The notes under the pieces were generated by a model. It was not told where the DNA came from and made no database searches. It worked only from the letters and a program-made list of their open reading frames with translations. A program made the translations under genes and the position numbers. Of a stretch of 64,000 bases of DNA, positions 26,133 through 34,513 are shown in pieces. Each line of letters begins with the position of its first letter. Position 1 is the stretch's first letter. The DNA is taken from positions 78,865 through 142,864 of the forward strand of contig NZ_CATNVC010000006.1 in assembly GCF_951230135.1 (NCBI RefSeq), read 5' to 3'. Origin of the DNA: Butyricicoccus sp. Marseille-Q5471 (GTDB lineage: Bacteria; Bacillota; Clostridia; Oscillospirales; Butyricicoccaceae).

Positions 26133-27342
26133 GCTCTTCCTCCAATACCGTGCGAATGCGTTTTGCGGCCTGCCGCACCGCGCCGTGCGCCGTACCGTCG
26201 GATACAACACCGGCAATTAAGCCCTGTCCCTCGCACACGGCGGGGAAAAAGAAGGTTGATTCCACTGCACTGTCAGCCACGCTGCACAGGATGCCCTGCT
26301 GTGCACATTCCGCCGCGATTTCATGATTGACCGTTCGATCATCCGTCGCCGCGACTGCCAGAAAAACGCCCGAAAGATCGCTCTTCTCCCATCCGCGTAC
26401 ATGCAGTTCCACTTCCGCTTCACTGTCAATCACACCGCGCACTTCAGGTGCAACAACGCGCACCCGTGCGCCAAACCGGCACAGCACTGCAATGCGGCGT
26501 GATGCGATTTTCCCCGCGCCCGCGACCAGCACCGTTTTCCCTGCAAGATTGATGAACAACGGAAATCGCGGCGGCGCGCTTTTTTGCTGCTCTGCCGACA
26601 GGCCGAGCCGTTCGGTCAAATATGCCTTCATTTCTTCAAGCGTGCGTCCGCTTTCCTCAGTCGGCCGCGCGATGACCAACACCTGTACATCGGTCTCGCA
26701 TGCTGCCGAAAGCTTTTCAGCAAATCCACCTGTGCGCCCTGTGTCCTTGGTGACCAGAATATCCGCACCCACGCGGTCCAGCAGGGCGACGTTCATCTCG
26801 TGCGAAAACGGCCCCTGCATGGCAATCACCGACGCGCCGGGAAATCCCAGTGCTTCGCACTTGGCGAGCACGGATGCCGTTGGCAGCACCCGCGGAAAAA
26901 TGCGCTCCCGGTAGTCTTCAATCGCGGTGTATGCGTCCAGCTCCTTGCTGCCGGTGGTTAACAGCACACGCCCCGGATGCGCTTTCAGCCACACCACCGC
27001 CGCTGCGGTATCGGGCACCGTCTCCACGCCGGTACGCTCAATCGGCGGTCTTGTCAGCCGCAGATATTCACTGCCCGCTGTCTCACAGGCGGCGCAGATG
27101 TTCTGCGACACCACATCGGCATAGGGATGTGTTGCGTCAATAACCAGCGTACCCTTGCCCATCTCATCGACCATTTCCTCTGCCGCAAGACGTCCCGTAT
27201 GTACCGTGATGCCGTCCATCGGCTCGAGCACCTGCTCCCCGTATTCGGTCGCAACATAAGCGTCCGCCGGAACACCGTGGCGGGACAAAAACCGGCACAG
27301 GGCATGCCCCTCGCTTGTACCGGAAAATACGACAGTTTTCAT
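26119..27342 (-). CDS. cbiJ/sirC: Fused cobalt-precorrin-6A reductase (CobK/CbiJ) and precorrin-2 dehydrogenase (SirC)
   Basis: 407 residues with two Rossmann enzymes. Residues 1-250 are CbiJ/CobK: VVFSGTSEGHALCRFL, VIDATHPYADVVSQNI, LLTTGSKELDAY, ILVTKDTGRTGGFAEKL. Residues about 262-400 are the NAD part of CysG/SirC: FPLFINLAGKTVLVAGAGKI, ASRRIAVLCRFGA, FLAVAATDDRTVNHEIA, AVCEGQGLIAGVVSDGTA. The fusion couples oxidation of precorrin-2 with a later ring reduction; the two steps are not consecutive. Overlaps cbiH by ATGA. Confidence 0.93.
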   Translation of the reverse strand: MKTVVFSGTSEGHALCRFLSRHGVPADAYVATEYGEQVLEPMDGITVHTGRLAAEEMVDEMGKGTLVIDATHPYADVVSQNICAACETAGSEYLRLTRPPIERTGVETVPDTAAAVVWLKAHPGRVLLTTGSKELDAYTAIEDYRERIFPRVLPTASVLAKCEALGFPGASVIAMQGPFSHEMNVALLDRVGADILVTKDTGRTGGFAEKLSAACETDVQVLVIARPTEESGRTLEEMKAYLTERLGLSAEQQKSAPPRFPLFINLAGKTVLVAGAGKIASRRIAVLCRFGARVRVVAPEVRGVIDSEAEVELHVRGWEKSDLSGVFLAVAATDDRTVNHEIAAECAQQGILCSVADSAVESTFFFPAVCEGQGLIAGVVSDGTAHGAVRQAAKRIRTVLEEEHGTD

Positions 27343-28067
27343 ACGCCGCGATACCCTCTCGGGGTCACCATCCGGCCGTTTACAGTTCTCGTGCGCGAAT
27401 TTCCGATGAATACCGTGGTCAGCATATCGACCTGTGTATCACGCAGTGCACCGAGGGTCGTCAGCGTAAATTCCTCGCCCTCGCGCCCGATGTTGCGCAC
27501 CAAACCGCACACGATTTCCGACGGCTGGCTTTCCAGTAAAATGTCGCAGGCCTTTTGTAGGTGATCCGTGCGCTTTTTGCTGGCGGGATTGTAGAGTGTC
27601 AGGCAAAGATCGCCCTGCGCCGCCGCACGAACACGCTTTTCAATGACCTCCCACGGGGTGAGCAGATCGCTCAACGAAACAACCGCAAAATCGCAGGTGA
27701 GCGGCGAGCCGAGCACCGCGCCGCCCGAGCAGGCCGCCGTGATGCCCGGAATGATTTCGACCTCAATTTCAGGATGCGCCTCACACACCTCAAGCGTCAG
27801 TCCCGCCATACCGTAAACGCCTGCATCACCGGACGAAACCACTGCAACCGTTTTGCCCGAAAGCGCTGCGTCCCGCGCGGCGATACATCGGTCGACCTCT
27901 CTCGTCATGCCCGTCATAATCCGTTCCTTGCCTTCGATCAGCTCTGCGACCAAATCAAGATACAGGCTGTAGCCCGCGACACAATCACACGACTGCAGGG
28001 CGCGCACCGCACGCAGCGTCATCTGATCCTCTCCACCCGGGCCGATGCCGATTACATATAATTTCAT
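27339..28067 (-). CDS. cbiH: Cobalt-precorrin-3B C17-methyltransferase
   Basis: Ring-contracting methyltransferase. 242 residues: MKLYVIGIGPGGEDQMTLRA, VAVVSSGDAGVYGMAGL, IPGITAACSGGAVLGSPLTC, DFAVVSLSDLLTPWEVIE, TLYNPASKKRTDHL. No extra Fe-S domain. ATG overlaps the hemA stop (ATGA). Confidence 0.96.
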   Translation of the reverse strand: MKLYVIGIGPGGEDQMTLRAVRALQSCDCVAGYSLYLDLVAELIEGKERIMTGMTREVDRCIAARDAALSGKTVAVVSSGDAGVYGMAGLTLEVCEAHPEIEVEIIPGITAACSGGAVLGSPLTCDFAVVSLSDLLTPWEVIEKRVRAAAQGDLCLTLYNPASKKRTDHLQKACDILLESQPSEIVCGLVRNIGREGEEFTLTTLGALRDTQVDMLTTVFIGNSRTRTVNGRMVTPRGYRGV

Positions 28068-29263
28068 TTGCCGCATCCTTTTCTCATTCGTCCCAGACAG
28101 GAATTCATCCGATCGGGACTTACAATTTCCTTCATGCCGCCAAGCAGCATATCTACCGTTTTATTGACAGCGAGTTCCAGCAGTCCGTCAACGTCATTTT
28201 CTTCGTACAGCGCTTCGTATGCATGGTCGTACTGCACGCGCTCCCGCGCCGCATCCTTCAGGGATGCAATCAGCGGCAGCGACTGTCGATAGCGATACCA
28301 TTCCTCAAACTCCGCCTGTTCTTCCTTCAGAATACAGGCGGCAATCGCACGGTTGGAGGCGTTTTCATCCCCGAGTTGTCCCAAATCGTCCAAATTCCAA
28401 ACCGTAAAGCATCCATCTTCCGCTGCAGAAGCCTCGATGTCTCGCGGCATCGCCAAATCAACCAATAGACGCGGCGGGTGTTTCAGTGCAGCCACCTGCG
28501 CAGCTGTAATGGTAAAGTGCGGACTGGTCGTTGCGCTGAACACCAAATCCGCTCCGTCGACTACCGCAAAGCGCTCCTCATACGGATGCGTTGCGCAGCC
28601 GGCCGGAACAACGGTTTCCCCGTGGCGATAAGTACGCAGCGTCACCGTAACGCGGCAACCCTTCTGCCGCAGCAGCGAGGCCGCGAGCCGTCCCATCTCG
28701 CCGTTGCCGATTACAACCGCGTGCCTGCCCTCAAGCGAGCCGAACAGTGCTTCCGCCTTCCGCACGCCGCTGTCCGCCGCCGATGCCGGCACGCCGGCCA
28801 AATGCGTTTCGGTCTTGACGCGCTTACCTGCCGTCACTGCGCGGCGAAACACCGTACCGAGCACCGAATCCGCCGCATCGGCCTCTCGTGCGAGCGCAAC
28901 CGCATCTTTCACCTGCGAAACAATCTGATCATCTCCGAAAATCTGCGATTCCAAGCCCGCTGCGACCGTCATCAAGTGCTCCACGACCGCGCTGTCTGTG
29001 CGCGTGACGCTGATAGACCGGTACACTTCCGCGGACACCCCGGCAGCGGTAGCCAATGCCGTGAGCGGATCGATTTGTGAGCCATCGGTATGCAGGTACA
29101 GCTCCGTGCGGTTGCAGGTCGCCAGCAGCACGCAGCCCGAAACACCGCTCAGCGTTTTGAGCCGCGGCAACATCTGCACGACCTGTCCGCGTGTAAAAGA
29201 AACCGGCTCGCGCTGCGCAATTGACGCACGCTGAAAATCGATTCCCACCATATAGAGATTCAA
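28064..29263 (-). CDS. hemA: Glutamyl-tRNA reductase
   Basis: Reduces glutamyl-tRNA to glutamate-1-semialdehyde, first step of the C5 route. 399 residues: GCVLLATCNRTELYLHTDG with the catalytic Cys, FGDDQIVSQVKDAVALA, VIGNGEMGRLAASLL, RLLVDLAMPRDIEA. The best start is TTG at 29263, seven bases after GGAGGG and overlapping the cbiG stop as TTGA; the first ATG (29251) would leave less of the N-terminus. The C-terminal helix is complete. Confidence 0.95.
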   Translation of the reverse strand: MNLYMVGIDFQRASIAQREPVSFTRGQVVQMLPRLKTLSGVSGCVLLATCNRTELYLHTDGSQIDPLTALATAAGVSAEVYRSISVTRTDSAVVEHLMTVAAGLESQIFGDDQIVSQVKDAVALAREADAADSVLGTVFRRAVTAGKRVKTETHLAGVPASAADSGVRKAEALFGSLEGRHAVVIGNGEMGRLAASLLRQKGCRVTVTLRTYRHGETVVPAGCATHPYEERFAVVDGADLVFSATTSPHFTITAAQVAALKHPPRLLVDLAMPRDIEASAAEDGCFTVWNLDDLGQLGDENASNRAIAACILKEEQAEFEEWYRYRQSLPLIASLKDAARERVQYDHAYEALYEENDVDGLLELAVNKTVDMLLGGMKEIVSPDRMNSCLGRMRKGCGK

Positions 29264-30279
29264 AATGAAACCCTCCAATATTCTTCCGCCAGAGCAACAG
29301 TCACTCCGTCAAGCGCCATTTTCCGGAGTCGGATTTTCCCTCCGTCCGACGAGCGCACCGCCGCCCGTTCGCATACATTGTCCACCCCGACCGTCTGCGC
29401 GACAAAGCCGGATGAAGTAAAATCGCCGGGCACTGCCCCAAGCTCTTCTGCCGTGTAGGTAACAAAGGGCAGTTGATGCTGCTCACAAAACAGGCACAGG
29501 CCCAGTTCATTCTTCTTTAGGTCGATGGATGCCGTCTGACGGATTGCCTCCATCGGAATACCGGCCTGCAGCAGGGCAGCTTCAACCGCTCGCTCAACCG
29601 CTTTGGCCGCAGTGCCTTTGCGGCAGCCAATCCCCAAATGCACAATGCGCGGAACAAGATGCAGCGTATTTGCAAACGGCACGCAGGCGGTGTCATATGA
29701 GATGGCAAAACCGCTCTCGGCCTGTATCTGAGCGCTGATGTGCGGCGGAATCACGCCGTCTACCTCCCAATCGGCTTTCAGGCCGACGGTTTCATTGCGC
29801 AGCAATGCGCCCGACACATGCTTGATGTTTTGCGGGTCAACGACCGCGCAGTCGTGCTCCTTCGCCCAGTTATCAACCGCGAACACGCTGCGGCCGTCGG
29901 TCGCAGTGGTAATCACTGCAGTCGCGCCCAAACCGTCCGCCAAGCGAACAGCCAGTTCGTTCGCTCCGCCCAGATGTCCGGATAGCAGCGAAATTACAAA
30001 TTTGCCGCCCTCGTCGACGACCAGAACCGCCGGATCAAAGGTCTTTCCCGCAAGATAGGGCGCAATCGCACGCACCGCGATGCCTGTCGCACCGATGAAC
30101 ACGAGCAAATCGCAGTCCACCATCGCCTGCTGTGCAAAGCGTGTCAGCGCCGTGCCGCCAAGTGAGGTGTCAACCGTGCGCGCATAGCGCTCAATGTGCT
30201 CATCCGCGAGCAGCGCTGCAATCCGCGCGGCAACTTCACTGCCGCGATCGGTAAACGACACCAGTTTTCCGTGAATCAC
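29260..30279 (-). CDS. cbiG: Cobalt-precorrin-5A hydrolase
   Basis: Opens the delta-lactone and releases acetaldehyde. 339 residues with CbiG N-terminal (KLVSFTDRGSEVAARIAALL, FIGATGIAVRAIAPYL, FVISLLSGHLGGANELA), central (ATDGRSVFAVDNWA) and C-terminal domains (VHLGIGCRKGTAAKAVERAV, IDLKKNELGLCLF). Overlaps cbiF by ATGA. Confidence 0.96.
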   Translation of the reverse strand: MIHGKLVSFTDRGSEVAARIAALLADEHIERYARTVDTSLGGTALTRFAQQAMVDCDLLVFIGATGIAVRAIAPYLAGKTFDPAVLVVDEGGKFVISLLSGHLGGANELAVRLADGLGATAVITTATDGRSVFAVDNWAKEHDCAVVDPQNIKHVSGALLRNETVGLKADWEVDGVIPPHISAQIQAESGFAISYDTACVPFANTLHLVPRIVHLGIGCRKGTAAKAVERAVEAALLQAGIPMEAIRQTASIDLKKNELGLCLFCEQHQLPFVTYTAEELGAVPGDFTSSGFVAQTVGVDNVCERAAVRSSDGGKIRLRKMALDGVTVALAEEYWRVSF

Positions 30280-31031
30280 TTGCTGGCCTCACGAAACTCG
30301 GTCGTAAAGGTCGGATCGTAGAGCTTGGAACGTTCGTATTCATTGCCCAAAAAGCCGCCGACTGTAATCAGCGCGGTCTTGGTAATGCCCTCTGCCTTTG
30401 CGGCCGCGGAAAGCCCCGCAACTGTTGTACGGACGGTCTTTTCATCCGGCCAAGTCGCTTTGTAGACGATTGCAGCCGGTGTTTCGGGGGCATAGCCGCC
30501 CGCGATAAGCCGTTCGGACAGCCGCTCCAACTGACCCGCCGAGAGGAAGATGACCATCGTTGCACCGTGTGCGGCAAGCAGCTCAATCTGCTCCTTTTCC
30601 GGCACGGGGGTGCGCCCCTCCATGCGGGTCAGAATGACGGTCTGGCTGACCGTCGGCAGTGTATATTCGGCCTTCAGTGCCGCCGCTGCGCCACAGAACG
30701 AGGATACGCCCGGGCAGACCTCATAAGAAAGGTTCAGCTTGTCAAGTTCATCCATCTGCTCGCGGTGTGCGCCGTAAACACAGGGGTCGCCCGTGTGCAG
30801 TCGTACAACAGTCTTACCTGCCTGCGCCGCGGGCGCCATGACCTCGATTACCTCTTCAAGCGTCATCTTCGCGCTGTCATAGACCGCGCAGTCCTCTTTT
30901 TTATACTCCAACAGTGCCGGATTGACCAGCGAGCCTGCATAGACAATCACATCCGCCTCACCGAGCAGCTTTGCGCCGCGCACAGTAATTAAATCAGGTG
31001 CGCCCGAGCCGGCGCCGACAAAATAAATCAT
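30276..31031 (-). CDS. cbiF: Cobalt-precorrin-4 C11-methyltransferase
   Basis: 251 residues: MIYFVGAGSGAPDLITVRGA, DVIVYAGSLVNPALLEY, VRLHTGDPCVYGAHREQMD, PGVSSFCGAAAALKAEYTLP, TVSQTVILTRMEGRTPVP. All are CbiF/CobM signatures. Overlaps cbiL by ATGA. Confidence 0.96.
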   Translation of the reverse strand: MIYFVGAGSGAPDLITVRGAKLLGEADVIVYAGSLVNPALLEYKKEDCAVYDSAKMTLEEVIEVMAPAAQAGKTVVRLHTGDPCVYGAHREQMDELDKLNLSYEVCPGVSSFCGAAAALKAEYTLPTVSQTVILTRMEGRTPVPEKEQIELLAAHGATMVIFLSAGQLERLSERLIAGGYAPETPAAIVYKATWPDEKTVRTTVAGLSAAAKAEGITKTALITVGGFLGNEYERSKLYDPTFTTEFREASK

Positions 31032-31720
31032 TGTCCATCCTCCTTGACGAGAATAATCGAGAAATATCCTGTGGGGTCATCCAGCTCACGCAAATCGGTC
31101 ACGATACGCTCGCCTTCCATACCACAGCGTTCCACCAGTGCAGCCTCCTCCAACTTACCCTGCGCTTCGAGTTTCTCCCGCACATCCAGAATCGCCCGGC
31201 CTGCCTTCATCAGCACCTTGTTGCCCGGCAGCGCAAGGCCGTCGTCGGTTGAGGTATGTGACGCGGGAATGATGTGCAGCATCTCATTGTCCTCACACAG
31301 CGCGCGCCCAAGTGCCGCTGCCGCCGCACAGAACGAGGGCACGCCCGGCACGAGCCGTGCGTCGTATCCACGCTCCGCCACACGTTTGTGCACATACCAA
31401 TAGGTTGAGTAGACCGTCGGGTCGCCCAACGTCAAAAATGCGACCGTTTTGCCCGCGTCCAACAGGGCGCAGATTTCGTCCGCCGCCTTGTCATGGCATG
31501 CGTCTCTCTGTGCACGGTCGCGCGTCATCGGCATGTCGCAATACAGCACCGGCTTGTCTTCAATATACACGGATGCTATTTTAAGCGCTGTTTTTTCACT
31601 CTCTCCCGCCTGCGGCCCTGCTACGACATCGCATTCCCGCAAAATACGAACGGCCTTCACCGTCATCAGTTCCGGATCACCCGGGCCGACACCCAGACCG
31701 TACAGAATACCCTTTTCCAT
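31028..31720 (-). CDS. cbiL: Cobalt-precorrin-2 C20-methyltransferase
   Basis: 230 residues: GILYGLGVGPGDPELMTVKA, VAFLTLGDPTVYSTYWYVHK, LVPGVPSFCAAAAALGRAL, KVLMKAGRAILDV. Start ATG at 31720 follows GGGAGAAGCT; an ATG at 31735 overlaps the cbiD stop (ATGA) and is the alternative. Confidence 0.95.
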   Translation of the reverse strand: MEKGILYGLGVGPGDPELMTVKAVRILRECDVVAGPQAGESEKTALKIASVYIEDKPVLYCDMPMTRDRAQRDACHDKAADEICALLDAGKTVAFLTLGDPTVYSTYWYVHKRVAERGYDARLVPGVPSFCAAAAALGRALCEDNEMLHIIPASHTSTDDGLALPGNKVLMKAGRAILDVREKLEAQGKLEEAALVERCGMEGERIVTDLRELDDPTGYFSIILVKEDGQ

Positions 31721-31731
31721 AGCTTCTCCCG

Positions 31732-32856
31732 TCATTTCCTTAGTTTTTCACAAAGTTCCTCTGCCCCGGCCGACTGCGCGAGCAGTCCGTACCGACTCGT
31801 GAACATAATATACTGAATATTGGCTCTGCCACGCAGACGCAGACGCAGTTTTTGCTCAATCGCCGCAGCGATGTGCTGCATGACCGGCTCACGCAGTCCG
31901 GCTTCGTCCAGAATTGCAATGCATGCATCGACCGAAATCGCCTGCATCAGCTGCTCGAGCACTGGCTTCGATGCACCGCAGAGAGCGGCATGGGCGGTAA
32001 ATACCTCCTGCCTACCGTCTGCAACCGACGAATGCGTATTCATCACCCCCGCCGCAAGCTTAACCAGTTTGCCTGCATGTCCGACCAGCAGAATCTCGGG
32101 AAATCCCTTCCACGCCGCATAATCCAATGCGTCTCCGATAAAATTGGAGCACTTGACCGCCTGTTCCAAATCCAGACCCAGTGTATCTCGTCCAAAATCC
32201 GCGCCGTAGTTTCCCGGGCACAAAAACGCAATGCGCTGCCCCTGCGCCAGCAGGCTGTCCAGCTCCAGATGTGTGGTTTCCATCAGTGCTGCCTCGCTCA
32301 TCGGCTCGACAATGCCGCTTGTCCCAAGGATTGAAATACCGCCCAACACGCCAAGATGCGCGTTATACGTTTGCTCTGCAATGGCTTCTCCGTTTTCAGC
32401 CGAAATTGTCACAGCAAATCCGCCCGGATAGCCGCAGCCTGCCGCCGCCGCTTCGAGCGCTGCGATAATCTGTGCGCGAGGTCCGGGATTGATTGCCGCT
32501 TTGCCGACCGCACAGGCCAAACCCGGCTTGGTCACACGTCCCACGCCCGTACCTCCTGCAATCTCAATTCCCGACGGTCTTTTTTCCACCCGCGCAAAAA
32601 TGCGAATGCCGTTGGTCACGTCCGGATCGTCACCGCTATCCTTGCGAATCGCGCAGACAGCCGCATCCTGCTCCAAGCAGGTCTGCTCCGGCGTCAGCGA
32701 AAGCGCCACGCCGGAAGGCGTGATATGCCGTACCTCTTGCGGCGCCTTCCCCGTCAGCAGCAGCAGTGCTGCGGCCTGTGCCGCCGCTGCCGCGCAGGTG
32801 CCGGTTGTATAGCCCCGCCGCATTTCGCTTTGATTTCGGTATACCAATTGTCCCAT
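31732..32856 (-). CDS. cbiD: Cobalt-precorrin-5B C1-methyltransferase
   Basis: 374 residues: RRGYTTGTCAAAAAQAAALL at the N-terminus, DDPDVTNGIRIFARV, GGTGVGRVTKPGLACAVG, AINPGPRAQI, GGISILGTSGIVEPMSE, CPGNYGADFGRDTLG, LLVGHAGKLVKLAAGVMNTH. ATG at 32856 has AAAGGCGG about 8 bases upstream. It opens the long biosynthetic part, after two hairpins that follow cbiN. Confidence 0.95.
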   Translation of the reverse strand: MGQLVYRNQSEMRRGYTTGTCAAAAAQAAALLLLTGKAPQEVRHITPSGVALSLTPEQTCLEQDAAVCAIRKDSGDDPDVTNGIRIFARVEKRPSGIEIAGGTGVGRVTKPGLACAVGKAAINPGPRAQIIAALEAAAAGCGYPGGFAVTISAENGEAIAEQTYNAHLGVLGGISILGTSGIVEPMSEAALMETTHLELDSLLAQGQRIAFLCPGNYGADFGRDTLGLDLEQAVKCSNFIGDALDYAAWKGFPEILLVGHAGKLVKLAAGVMNTHSSVADGRQEVFTAHAALCGASKPVLEQLMQAISVDACIAILDEAGLREPVMQHIAAAIEQKLRLRLRGRANIQYIMFTSRYGLLAQSAGAEELCEKLRK

Positions 32857-32886
32857 CAAATTTTCCGCCTTTCCGCACGACGTAGG

Positions 32887-32910
32887 CAAAAAGGAATGCG
32901 CCGCCATTCC
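32887..32910 (-). terminator. Second intra-operon hairpin, before cbiD
   Basis: On the minus strand GGAATG / CATTCC around loop GCGGCG, followed by TTTTTG. Short stem; it may stop part of the transcription that escapes the preceding hairpin. Confidence 0.5.
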
Positions 32911-32934
32911 CTTTTGTCTGCGCCGTCCAAGAGT

Positions 32935-32970
32935 ATAAAAGCAGAGCGGAACGTTGTTGTCCCGCTCTGC
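32935..32970 (-). terminator. Hairpin after cbiN inside the B12 operon
   Basis: On the minus strand GCAGAGCGG / CCGCTCTGC with a 12-base loop, then CTTTTATAC. It starts 9 bases after the cbiN stop, so it may lower read-through from cbiMN into cbiD and the rest. Confidence 0.6.
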
Positions 32971-32978
32971 CTGCGACT

Positions 32979-33329
32979 TTATGTATGCGAATGCGAAACC
33001 TTTTTGCTTGTGCCGGCCGTCTCATTTTCAATCTTCTTGCGCTCGACAAAACGCCCGAGAAGGAACGCGATTACACCCACACCAATGCCGGTCTGCACGC
33101 AGAACAGCAGACTCTCCAGTTCACCCGGAAGCTCGGCGCCGAACATTTGCTCAAACACGGGCGTAAACCACGGCTCATATTCTGTGCCGGTGACCTCTGC
33201 GACCATTTCGCTGCCCGCACCGTCCGATCCACCGAACTCCGCGCCGCGCAGCGCGAACACAGGCGCTACAATAAGAACCGCACAAAGCAGAAGCAGTATA
33301 ATGACAGTGGTCTTATTCTTTTTGGTCAT
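32979..33329 (-). CDS. cbiN: Cobalt ECF transporter, auxiliary membrane subunit CbiN
   Basis: 116 residues, two membrane helices (about 8-26 and 73-91) with a loop rich in Gly and acidic residues (RGAEFGGSDGAGSEM, TEYEPWFTPVF), as in CbiN. It assists CbiM in loading Co2+. The C-terminal His-Ser-His may add metal contacts. It follows cbiM by three bases. Confidence 0.9.
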   Translation of the reverse strand: MTKKNKTTVIILLLLCAVLIVAPVFALRGAEFGGSDGAGSEMVAEVTGTEYEPWFTPVFEQMFGAELPGELESLLFCVQTGIGVGVIAFLLGRFVERKKIENETAGTSKKVSHSHT

Positions 33330-33332
33330 AGC

Positions 33333-34076
33333 TTACACCTCCTCAAAGCCGAGCGACCGCAGTTCAGGACGCGCATAGGATTCGAGCGCAATCATGATGA
33401 CAACGGTCAAAATGCCTTCAACAATGGCCAGCGGCAGCTGCGTCGGCGCAAACACGCCGAGGAATTTGGCCGCCGAAACCGCCACGCCGCCATCGGGCGA
33501 CGGATATGCAACCGCAAGCTGCAGGCTGGTCACACAGTAGGTAAACAAATCGCCGAGCGTTGCCGCAGCAAAAACGCTGACCATTTTATTCACCTTCAGC
33601 TTTTGCAGCAGCTTGTAAATACCGAAGGATACGAACGGACCTGCAATTGCCATCGAAAAGGTATTTGCACCAAGCGTGGTCAGGCCGCCGTGCGCAAGCA
33701 TAATGGCCTGAAACAGCAGGACGATTACGCCGAGAATGGAAACTGCCGACGGGCCAAACAGCAGTGCGCCCAGACCGGTGCCTGTCATGTGGGAACACGA
33801 ACCGGTGACCGAGGGGATTTTGAGCGACGAAATCACGAAAATGAATGCACCTGCCATTGCCAGCAGCGTGATTGCTTTACGATCACGCGTGAGCGTCTTC
33901 TTGATTGAGAAAAAGCCTGCGATCAGAAACGGCAGCGCCAACACACCCCAGATTGCACACCACCTGGGCGACAGATAGCCCTCCATAATGTGCATGGCGC
34001 CTGCTGCCGGCAGAGTCCCGGCTATCAGCGCAAACGATGCCGCAAGGCTTACAATCTTCTTTTGTTTGCTTGTCAT
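33333..34076 (-). CDS. cbiM: Cobalt ECF transporter, substrate-binding subunit CbiM
   Basis: 247 residues. A signal-like N-terminus ends at [13 protein letters not shown], whose exposed Met-His-Ile-Met-Glu-Gly is the Co2+-binding head after cleavage; further [39 protein letters not shown], and six or seven helices. ATG at 34076 follows AGGAG; longer frames run into the riboswitch region. First gene behind the cobalamin riboswitch. Confidence 0.95.
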   Translation of the reverse strand: MTSKQKKIVSLAASFALIAGTLPAAGAMHIMEGYLSPRWCAIWGVLALPFLIAGFFSIKKTLTRDRKAITLLAMAGAFIFVISSLKIPSVTGSCSHMTGTGLGALLFGPSAVSILGVIVLLFQAIMLAHGGLTTLGANTFSMAIAGPFVSFGIYKLLQKLKVNKMVSVFAAATLGDLFTYCVTSLQLAVAYPSPDGGVAVSAAKFLGVFAPTQLPLAIVEGILTVVIMIALESYARPELRSLGFEEV

Positions 34077-34240
34077 AAATATTTCTCCTTTCTTCCCCAA
34101 AGCATGGGGCATAAAAAAACACCGTGCCCGTGTGATTCCCACTCACCGGACCGGCGTTCAGTGCGCTTCTCCCGCCCCAAAAGGACGAAAGAAGCGACTC
34201 CTGCACACCGGTCATCTCTCGTAACCGTCATGCACTTCCA
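34077..34240 (-). promoter_or_regulatory. Leader between riboswitch and cbiM (probable expression platform)
   Basis: About 160 bases on the minus strand between the aptamer and the cbiM start hold GC-rich inverted repeats, including CCGGTGA / TCACACGG around 34132-34151, and a run of seven T (34113-34119) before the ribosome site. A B12-dependent terminator or ribosome-site mask probably forms here, but I could not resolve the alternative folds. Confidence 0.45.
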
Positions 34241-34242
34241 TC

Positions 34243-34420
34243 CAAAAAGGCAGGTCTTCTGGCTTGGGCCTCATTGTCCTCAGCCGGTCTTCCCAGTATC
34301 AACCAGTGACCATGTAATTGGCGTCGGACTCTTCCCTTACAGCGGCGGGACCGCAGGGGCATCGCACCCCTTTCCCTATTATCCTGCGGAGAAAAAGCAG
34401 GAACCTTTTTATATCCTCAG
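34243..34420 (-). ncRNA. Cobalamin riboswitch
   Basis: On the minus strand the leader carries the B12 box AGCCAGAAGACCTGCC (34264-34249) and, before it, the conserved core elements GGGAA...GGGGTGCGATGCCCC, GCTGTAAGGGAAG and CACTGGTTGATACTGGGAAG in the right order. These are the hallmarks of the adenosylcobalamin aptamer. When B12 is bound, expression of cbiM and the genes after it should fall. Confidence 0.95.
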
Positions 34421-34455
34421 GCGGCAAAATGCCTCCTTCGGAAGAAGTTATCTCT

Positions 34456-34484
34456 ATTATAAACTCTGCCCAATGCACTGTCAA
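34456..34484 (-). promoter_or_regulatory. Promoter of the cbiM-to-cbiK operon
   Basis: Perfect TTGACA (34484-34479) and TATAAT (34461-34456) with a 17-base spacer on the minus strand, 30 bases after the cbiO stop. Transcription should begin near 34449, just before the riboswitch. Confidence 0.85.
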
Positions 34485-34513
34485 GAAGCGGCGGGCACTT
34501 TAGCATTTTTGTC

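Noticed and set aside
32985..33908. A 307-codon plus-strand frame opposite cbiN and cbiM
   Set aside because: Rich in Arg, His and Gln, typical of antisense shadow; crosses the gap between two real genes.
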